NCBI RefSeq assembly: GCF_000006565.2 | Contig: NC_031469.1 | Coordinates: 62,001 to 126,000, forward strand | Direction: 5' to 3' | DNA length: 64,000 nt | Source: Toxoplasma gondii ME49 | Lineage: Eukaryota > Apicomplexa > Conoidasida > Eucoccidiorida > Sarcocystidae | Shown here: piece after piece, positions 58,151-64,000 of the stretch | Layout: every line of letters starts with the position of its first letter | How positions within the stretch are numbered: position 1 is the stretch's first letter | Position numbers and translations under genes: made by a program | The notes under the pieces: generated by a model | Seen by the model: the letters and a program-made list of their open reading frames with translations, nothing else | The model's database searches: none | What the model was told of the DNA's origin: nothing

Positions 58151-61100
58151 TCAGTCCTCTCTCCTGCGATGCGACGCGCGATAGCCCGAGCCCCCGAGCT
58201 CTCTGGAGCTTCTCCTTTCGCCTCCATGCCACACGCCGCCGCCTGCGCCGGGTCGCAGGACTGCCCCGTCGCCCCCTGCGTATACGTCTCGCGTCTCTCG
58301 GTTTCTATGGAACGAGGAGAACGAGAAAGAGGCGCCGTCCTCGCCTTGATAGAAGAAGGAGTCCGCGCCGGAACCCCCTCCACCTCGCCGGCGCTCGCCG
58401 CGCTCTTCGTCGCCCCAGCTGTCGCTGCGGCGCGGAACGGGGCGCAGGGCGCCGTCTCCGCTGTCTCCAGCTAGTTGGGCTCCACCGGGTCCGTAGGCGG
58501 AGAAACCCGACTTCGAGTTGAAGGACGAGCTCGGCGGAGGCAAGAGCACGGGCGGCGCCGCGGGTCTCGCGGGAAACTCACCCCCCGAGCCCCCAAAGGA
58601 CACCGACGCACCCGAAGGCGAGGAGACACTTGCGTCTTCGCCCCCTGCGTAGAATGAGCCTCCACTCCAAAACTGGACCCGTCCTCCGCTTGGAAACCCA
58701 GGCAAAAGCCGCGCGTGCTCAGGGCCTTTCGGAGCCTCCGAAAAGCCCCACTGCGAGTCTGCGCCCCGTTCGCCTTCGTAGCCGGGCCGCCGGTCCCCCC
58801 AGTCCCTCTTTTCAGGCCCGAAAGGAGCGCGGGCCTTCGGCCCCACGCCCAGCAGCGCGCGGCCTTCGGAGCCGCTCGGACTCCCGCTCGCGGCTCCGCA
58901 TCCCTTGAAGTCGTCTTCGTTGAAGTGGGCAGACTCACCGCGGCCCGAGCGCGAGAAAAACGCCGCTCGGCCAAAACTCCCGGAAGACAGATGCGAGGGC
59001 AGGTTGAGGATTCGCGGGCACACCGGGCGCGCGGGGGACTCTCCAGCGGGCGGCGCCAGGACCGTCACGGGCGCCAAGGAGAGAGCTGAGGTTCCCGAGC
59101 CGCGGCGCGACCCCCCAGACGCCGAGTCCAACTCGACTTCCTTCGAAACCCCTGAGTCTCCAGTGAAGACCACCGAACGCCCGCCGGCGCCCTTGCCCCC
59201 GCTCACTCCACTCCCCGTGGGGCTCGAGGGTCTGCCGGCGCCCGCGTCTCCGCTCGGGCCGCGCGGGCCTGCGTCGCGTCGATCCCCGTTGCGCTCCGCG
59301 TCGCGGTCGCCTCCATTGAAGCCGCGTGTGCCTTTCGAGCCGGAGAACTCGTCGCCTTCCGGCTCGAGCCCTGCACCTCGGCGAGGGCCGAAGAATCCCT
59401 GCCGCTTCTCCCAGCTCCGCTCGAAGGGTGGACGCGGCCCCCCCGAGCTTCCGGAGCCCACAGGGCGGCCGGGACCCAGAAGTCCGTCGCCTTCGCGAGG
59501 CGGGTGGCCCAGCAGAGGCCGGTGGAGCCCCACGGGCGCGGGCCCCCTTTGGAGCGAGGCGTGGGGCGAGAAGGCGAAGGCGGAGGTTCGGAAAGGTCCG
59601 GCTCGCGCGGGCGGGAGAGAGGCGACATCGACAGGAACCGCAGGCGGCAACGCCGAGGCTCCGGGCGAGGAAGGCGCGGACCGAGGGGAGTCCCCGAAAA
59701 AGCCGCTGGAGTCGCGGGGTCCTGGAGAAGGTGGAGACGACATAGGCGAAGGAGGCGGGAGGCCCGGCTCCGACGGAGAGCGACTCCGGCCCCGCGCCCT
59801 CTGGGGCTCTTCCGGGTCTTTTCCTTGGTCGTGGACAGTTGAGAAGTCTCTCCGAGGCGACTCTCGGCGCGACGGCCCGCTGCGGGGTTCAGAGACATCT
59901 GAGTCTCTCTGTCTTGAGTTGGAGCAGGTCCGCGAGCCTCCCTCCACTTCCACTCCTCTCAAGAGAAGGGAACCTGAGTTCTCTTCTCTGTCGCGGAGAC
60001 TTCGACGCGCTCCACTTCTCACCCCCTCCTCAAGGCCTTCTTCGTCTCCGAACTTCTCGCGCTCCTCTCGGGCGGCTTCTGTGCTAAGGAAGACAAACGC
60101 GCCGTCTCCTCCAGGGTCTGCGCCTTTCGCCTCCGAAGGTGCAGCTTCGGACGCCACATTCTTCTCTTCTGCAGAGCGCGAAGGTGCAGGGCCATCCGCA
60201 GGCGCGCCATTCTTACAGGCCGGCTCCTTTGTCGGGGAGAAAAAGCTACTTGCGCAGTCGCTGTGGGGCTCCGAGACGCGACTGAGACCGGAGACGCTGC
60301 CGTCCTCCGGCGGGCATCGGGCTTCTGCCTTCAAAGCAGTCTGAGAGACGGCGGGGGGCGAGGTGCTCCGTGACAGACAGACAGAAGAAAGGGAGGAAGT
60401 GGAAACGAAGGAAGACGACTGCGAAGCAGAGCCGCGAGCGCTCGTTGTGTTGCGTGAGAAACGCCGCTCTTCCGGAGGCACTTCTGAAGAGCGTAGAGAC
60501 GAAGAGTTCTTCTCTCCCGAAGGCAACGCAGTCGCTTTCTCGTCTTGTAGGCCTTCGACCTTCTTTCCAGAATTCGACTCCAGGCTCCGCTCCTCTTCTT
60601 CGCAATCTGCTTCCACTCGCGAGTCCGAAAGGCGGCACCGGTTCTCCGCGGCGGCGAGGTTGCTCTCAGAGGCCGAACCCCCGCTGTCTCCTGGAGTGAG
60701 GTCTTTTGTGGGGTCTGCGGAGACACCCTGCCGGTCCGACTTCCACGCAGACTCCAGCCGAGCCGAAGAAGGCAGCGGTCCCGACGGAGACACTGCGAGC
60801 ACTGTCAAGCTCAGAGACGAAGCGTCGCAGCTGGCCGTTGGACAGGAGCTCTGTTGTCTGACGGGTCCAACAAGAGCGGGGGGGCGGGAAGAGTTTCGTA
60901 TTTGACTTTCCAGAGAGGCGGGTTTTCTCGTCTCTTCTGTCGCGGGTGACAATCGATGTGTCTCTGAAGCCTTGGATTTGTTCTTCTTCTTGTTCTTCTT
61001 TCTCTTCTTCGCTCCTCCAGAACGCGTTTTGGCAGCAGCCGGGGCAGACATATGCAGAGTCGCCTGCGCCACGAGAGCGCTGCTCTGCTCCGCGGAGATC

Positions 61101-64000
61101 TCGGCGCGCTTCGTTGTTTCTGTGTCTTTCCCTCCAGCCTCTCCTCTCTCCTTCTCGTCTTCACTGGAACTCGACAAGACACTGTGCTTCCTCTTCCTCG
61201 CGGTGTGCGAAGAAGGGAGAGCTAGATCTTCCTCTTCGGTCTCCTCGAGTTTCTCTGCCTCGCCGCGGACCGAACATGAACGCTTCTCTGTGACGGGCAT
61301 TCCGCCTGCGCTTCCCTGGACGCTGTCTCCTTCCTGGGGCGCGGAGAAAACGGTCTCCTTCGCTGCTGGTGTCTCTTCAGGGCCGCCTAGTACGCTGCTC
61401 TCCCCTCCCTCCTTTCCTTGTTCTTCCTTCTTCCCCGGAACGTCGCCATCCTTGGCGGCTTTCTCCCTCTTGCCCTCTGCTTGTTCTGAAGTCTCTTCCT
61501 CGATGCGCGCAACCTCTTCTTCGTCTCCAGGCTTCGTCAGCTTCTCTTCTTGCTTATTTCTCTGTTTCTCCCTCGGAAACCCCCCTGTCCCTACCGCCTC
61601 TGCCTCCTCCGCTTTCTCTGTCTCCTTTGCTTCCTTTTCTGTCTCCTCCGTCTCCTTTGCTTCCTCCTCCGCCTTCTCTGTCTCCTTTGCTTCCTTTTCT
61701 GTCTCCTCCGTCTCCTTTGCTTCCTCCTCCGCCTTCTCTGTCTCCTTTGCTTCCTTTTCCGTCTCCTCCGTCTCCCTTGCTTCCTCCTCCGCTTCCTCTG
61801 TCTCCTTTGCTTCCTTTTCCGTCTCCTCCGTCTCCTTTGCTTCCTCCTCCGCCTTCTCTGTCTCCTTTGCTTCCTTTTCCGTCTCCTCCGTCTCCCTTGC
61901 TTCCTCCTCCGCCTTCTCTGTCTCCTTTGCTTCCTTTTCCGTCTCCTCCGTCTCCCTTGCTTCCTCCTCCGCCTTCTCTGTCTCCTTTGCTTCCTTTTCC
62001 GTCTCCTCCGTCTCCTTTGCTTCCTCCTCCGCTTTCTCTGTCTCCTTTGCTTCCTTTTCTGTCTCCTCCGTCTCCTTTGCTGCCTCCCCCTCGCCGCATT
62101 CGAGTTCGCCTGTTCTCTCTTTTTGTGTTTCTTCGTCTTGTCGATCGCTGTCGACTTTCCTGTCTGTCTCGGCCGCGTCTTCTCTCACTTCTTCCTGTCC
62201 TGCGCTCTGGAAATCTTCCTCGCCCGCTTCGCCTGCCTTCTTCTGTTCCTTCTCTTTTTCTCCCTCGTTCACTCTTCCCTCCTCTCCATCGCAGCCAGCT
62301 CTTGACGGCCCTTCTCGTCCTTCTTTCTCAGCTGTATCCTCTGTCTCGCCTCTCTCCTCTGTCTCGTCTGCCTCCTGTCGTTTATCTTCGCTGCACTCCT
62401 CTCCTTGCTGAAGGCCTCGGTCTCCTTCCTGCTCGGCGTCCTCTCCCTCCTCTACCTCGACTTCCACCACATCCACAGTCTGTCCCCTCTTCTTCCTGTC
62501 ACCGTCCGCCTGTTCTTTCTCTTCCTTCTCACCTTCTGTATGTTCCTCTCCTATACGCCCAATCTGCTCCGCTTTCTCTCCTCTCTCCTCCTCTTCCCTC
62601 CCTTCCCTCTCTCCCTCATCTTCTCCCTCCTCCCTCCCTTCCTTCTCTTCCTTCTCTTCTTCCTCTTCCTTCTCTTCTTCCTCTTCCTTCTCTTCTTCCT
62701 CTTCCTTCTCTTCTTCCTCTTCCTTCTCATCTTCCTCTTCCTTCTCTTCCTCTTCTCTCTCTTCTTCTTGAGGCTCCTTCTTTCTCTTTTTTCGTTCTCG
62801 TTCTCTGCGGCAGGTGTCTTCCTCTTCCTCGTTTTCTCCGTTCGCGTCGGGCGCCATACAGACCAAGCTGATGATGTCTTTCAACTCGAGGACGGCGAAG
62901 GGTCGCGTGCGTCCGGTGTCTCTGTGCTCTTCTTCAGGTCTGTCTTCTCGGTTCGCTTTTCCCTCTCGCCTCTCCAGTCTGAACTCTTCTTCTCTCTGGA
63001 GGCCGCCACCTCGGCCGCTGTCCAGCTCTCTCCGACCCGCAGCAGATCCCTCTCTCCTCTCGCGTCCGCAGTCCCCCCGTCCAGTCTCTGTCGTCTCCGC
63101 ATGCGCCTCGCGGCCGCCTTCCTGTCGTCTCCCCTGCTCACTTGACGAAGGCAGACAGCCCACCTGTCCGTCCAGCAGTGGACACAAACTCATCAATTCC
63201 CTCATCGAGTTCAGCATGCACTGCAGACGCCGTGCGTCTTCTCGCTCCTTCTTCGCCTTCTCGCGCCTCTCCGACACCGAGGTCGACGCGCTTGCCGCCT
63301 TCCGAGGCCTTCCCTCATCCTCTCGCTCCTTCCCAGCTTCACTCCTCGCCGGTCCTGCGGCTTCGCGTCCGCCGCAGCAGTCTTCTTCCTCCGAGTCGGA
63401 GGAGAGCATCTCGGCGCCCGGCCATCGAACGTTGGCAGCGAAGTCGAGGCTAACGCAGACCTCGTTCGAGGATCCGAGAGAAGCGCTTTTCGGCGCGCAT
63501 GCGTTGCCCGCGTTCTTCTCGAGAAACGAGAAGTACGCACTGTCTCCCTCCAGAGCCCCCTGGCCTCTGTCCCCCGGCGTCTCGACGCCTGCGACGGAGG
63601 ACCTGGCGAACGCGTCGCCTTTCTTGTCGAAAAAGTCGGAAAAGACGTCGTCTTCTCTTCCAGGAGACTCCAGCTGCGAGAGAAGGTGCAGACACGAAAG
63701 AGGGAAAAGACCATTGTCGGAGAGAGAAGAAGACGCGCGATTCAGACTCTGAGACGCCGCAGCACCCGCCGGAGGAGAAGACGCCTTCGACGACCGCAAA
63801 CCCTCTCGAGAAGCAGAGAACGAGTGCTCGCGAGAAAAAGAACCAACATCGCCAGACTCTCCCCGGTGTCTGCGGCCTGGCGCCGCAGTCGCAGAAGAGA
63901 ATCCAGACACGAAAGAAAAATCCAGAGATGCCTCCGGACGCGACGGAGTCTCATAACGATACGCCTCCAACAGACGAAGCTGCAACGTTTGAAACGGCAA
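58151..64000 (-). CDS. Very long Glu/Lys-repeat, low-complexity protein, cut by the window edge
   Basis: One uninterrupted frame of 1949 codons runs from the window edge to a TGA at 58151. The true start lies beyond 64000. I do not recognise a family. Reading N- to C-terminally: a Ser-rich region; a patch of ordinary composition (LQCMLNSMRELMSLCPLLDG, LELKDIISLVCMAP) that may be a small folded segment; a Glu/Lys/Arg block with EEEEEKE runs (nt about 62770-62640); an acidic stretch; a 60-base repeat block (about 62080-61600) giving KETEKAEEEAKETEETEKEA repeats, predicted to form long charged helices; a Lys-rich AKKRKKNKKKNKSKA, possible nuclear signal (near 60990); and a final 600 residues rich in Gly, Ser, Arg, Pro with RGxG and GGDR patterns resembling disordered RNA-associated regions. 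The absence of stops over 5.8 kb with mixed codon content supports a real gene. Introns within this frame cannot be excluded. Confidence 0.7.
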   Translation of the reverse strand: MPFQTLQLRLLEAYRYETPSRPEASLDFSFVSGFSSATAAPGRRHRGESGDVGSFSREHSFSASREGLRSSKASSPPAGAAASQSLNRASSSLSDNGLFPLSCLHLLSQLESPGREDDVFSDFFDKKGDAFARSSVAGVETPGDRGQGALEGDSAYFSFLEKNAGNACAPKSASLGSSNEVCVSLDFAANVRWPGAEMLSSDSEEEDCCGGREAAGPARSEAGKEREDEGRPRKAASASTSVSERREKAKKEREDARRLQCMLNSMRELMSLCPLLDGQVGCLPSSSEQGRRQEGGREAHAETTETGRGDCGRERREGSAAGRRELDSGRGGGLQREEEFRLERREGKANREDRPEEEHRDTGRTRPFAVLELKDIISLVCMAPDANGENEEEEDTCRRERERKKRKKEPQEEEREEEEKEEEDEKEEEEEKEEEEEKEEEEEKEEEEEKEEKEGREEGEDEGEREGREEEERGEKAEQIGRIGEEHTEGEKEEKEQADGDRKKRGQTVDVVEVEVEEGEDAEQEGDRGLQQGEECSEDKRQEADETEERGETEDTAEKEGREGPSRAGCDGEEGRVNEGEKEKEQKKAGEAGEEDFQSAGQEEVREDAAETDRKVDSDRQDEETQKERTGELECGEGEAAKETEETEKEAKETEKAEEEAKETEETEKEAKETEKAEEEARETEETEKEAKETEKAEEEARETEETEKEAKETEKAEEEAKETEETEKEAKETEEAEEEARETEETEKEAKETEKAEEEAKETEETEKEAKETEKAEEEAKETEETEKEAKETEKAEEAEAVGTGGFPREKQRNKQEEKLTKPGDEEEVARIEEETSEQAEGKREKAAKDGDVPGKKEEQGKEGGESSVLGGPEETPAAKETVFSAPQEGDSVQGSAGGMPVTEKRSCSVRGEAEKLEETEEEDLALPSSHTARKRKHSVLSSSSEDEKERGEAGGKDTETTKRAEISAEQSSALVAQATLHMSAPAAAKTRSGGAKKRKKNKKKNKSKASETHRLSPATEETRKPASLESQIRNSSRPPALVGPVRQQSSCPTASCDASSLSLTVLAVSPSGPLPSSARLESAWKSDRQGVSADPTKDLTPGDSGGSASESNLAAAENRCRLSDSRVEADCEEEERSLESNSGKKVEGLQDEKATALPSGEKNSSSLRSSEVPPEERRFSRNTTSARGSASQSSSFVSTSSLSSVCLSRSTSPPAVSQTALKAEARCPPEDGSVSGLSRVSEPHSDCASSFFSPTKEPACKNGAPADGPAPSRSAEEKNVASEAAPSEAKGADPGGDGAFVFLSTEAAREEREKFGDEEGLEEGVRSGARRSLRDREENSGSLLLRGVEVEGGSRTCSNSRQRDSDVSEPRSGPSRRESPRRDFSTVHDQGKDPEEPQRARGRSRSPSEPGLPPPSPMSSPPSPGPRDSSGFFGDSPRSAPSSPGASALPPAVPVDVASLPPARAGPFRTSAFAFSPHASLQRGPAPVGLHRPLLGHPPREGDGLLGPGRPVGSGSSGGPRPPFERSWEKRQGFFGPRRGAGLEPEGDEFSGSKGTRGFNGGDRDAERNGDRRDAGPRGPSGDAGAGRPSSPTGSGVSGGKGAGGRSVVFTGDSGVSKEVELDSASGGSRRGSGTSALSLAPVTVLAPPAGESPARPVCPRILNLPSHLSSGSFGRAAFFSRSGRGESAHFNEDDFKGCGAASGSPSGSEGRALLGVGPKARAPFGPEKRDWGDRRPGYEGERGADSQWGFSEAPKGPEHARLLPGFPSGGRVQFWSGGSFYAGGEDASVSSPSGASVSFGGSGGEFPARPAAPPVLLPPPSSSFNSKSGFSAYGPGGAQLAGDSGDGALRPVPRRSDSWGDEERGERRRGGGGSGADSFFYQGEDGASFSFSSFHRNRETRDVYAGGDGAVLRPGAGGGVWHGGERRSSRELGGSGYRASHRRRED
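61600..62085 (-). repeat. 60-bp coding tandem repeat (20-residue Glu/Lys/Ala/Thr units)
   Basis: Eight units of exactly 60 bases with small substitutions, each built from two related 30-base halves. In the minus-strand frame they encode KETEKAEEEAKETEETEKEA-type units with no proline, so a continuous charged helix is likely. Confidence 0.92.
62640..62760 (-). repeat. 18-bp coding minisatellite (KEEEEE)
   Basis: Five to six units of TTCCTCTTCCTTCTCTTC-type sequence encode Lys-(Glu)5 in the long minus-strand frame. The unit keeps frame. Confidence 0.8.

Noticed and set aside
61369..62871. 500-codon plus-strand Pro/Leu/Ser frame
   Set aside because: Antisense of the Glu/Lys repeat protein; the repeat composition keeps all frames open.

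Overview
The window is nuclear DNA from an apicomplexan of the Toxoplasma/Hammondia group, most likely Toxoplasma gondii. The basis is a tandem cluster of genes recognised as mitochondrial association factor 1 (MAF1), a family known from these parasites. The general style also fits: intron-containing genes on both strands, long Ser-, Pro- or Glu-rich insertions in conserved proteins, frequent TGCATGC words, and (TA)n tracts in introns and between genes. Species and strain cannot be fixed by eye; Hammondia is the main alternative. There are no operons, and neighbouring genes appear functionally unrelated.

Left part (1-23 kb). An intronless gene for a very long TELO2/Tel2-like protein (980-6007, +) is followed by a multi-exon SLC44/choline-transporter-like membrane protein (7856-12248, -). 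About 6 kb then shows no convincing gene. Next is a five-exon FtsJ/RrmJ-type 2'-O-ribose methyltransferase of the MRM2 kind (18503-22770, +), with a complete K-D-K-E catalytic set and a long N-terminal extension.

Central part (23.8-35 kb). Three tandem MAF1 units each have a two-exon structure: signal peptide, single membrane segment, proline-rich linker and a macro-domain-like region. Copy 2 (29398-31249) is intact. Copy 1 (25007-26946) carries one single-base frameshift and an extended poly-proline linker. Copy 3 (33012-34830) is decayed. Similarity is mosaic: copies 1 and 3 share a nearly identical upstream block of about 1.15 kb, all three share a nearly identical start of exon 1, and the regions downstream of the membrane segment have diverged. 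This is the most interesting part of the window.

Right part (36-64 kb). A GNAT-family acetyltransferase (36293-38607, -) is divergent from a six-exon CAAX prenyl protease STE24 (41057-45134, +). STE24 converges on an unrecognised signal-peptide multi-pass membrane protein with 23-residue repeats (47741-52763, -). That gene is divergent from a NUDT21/CFIm25 cleavage-factor subunit (54395-56154, +) whose only intron is of the rare GC-AG type. The window ends inside a very long Glu/Lys-repeat protein on the minus strand (58151-64000), cut at the edge.

Exon boundaries were inferred from splice signals, reading-frame continuity and recalled family motifs. No similarity search or transcript data were used. 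UTRs are not defined.
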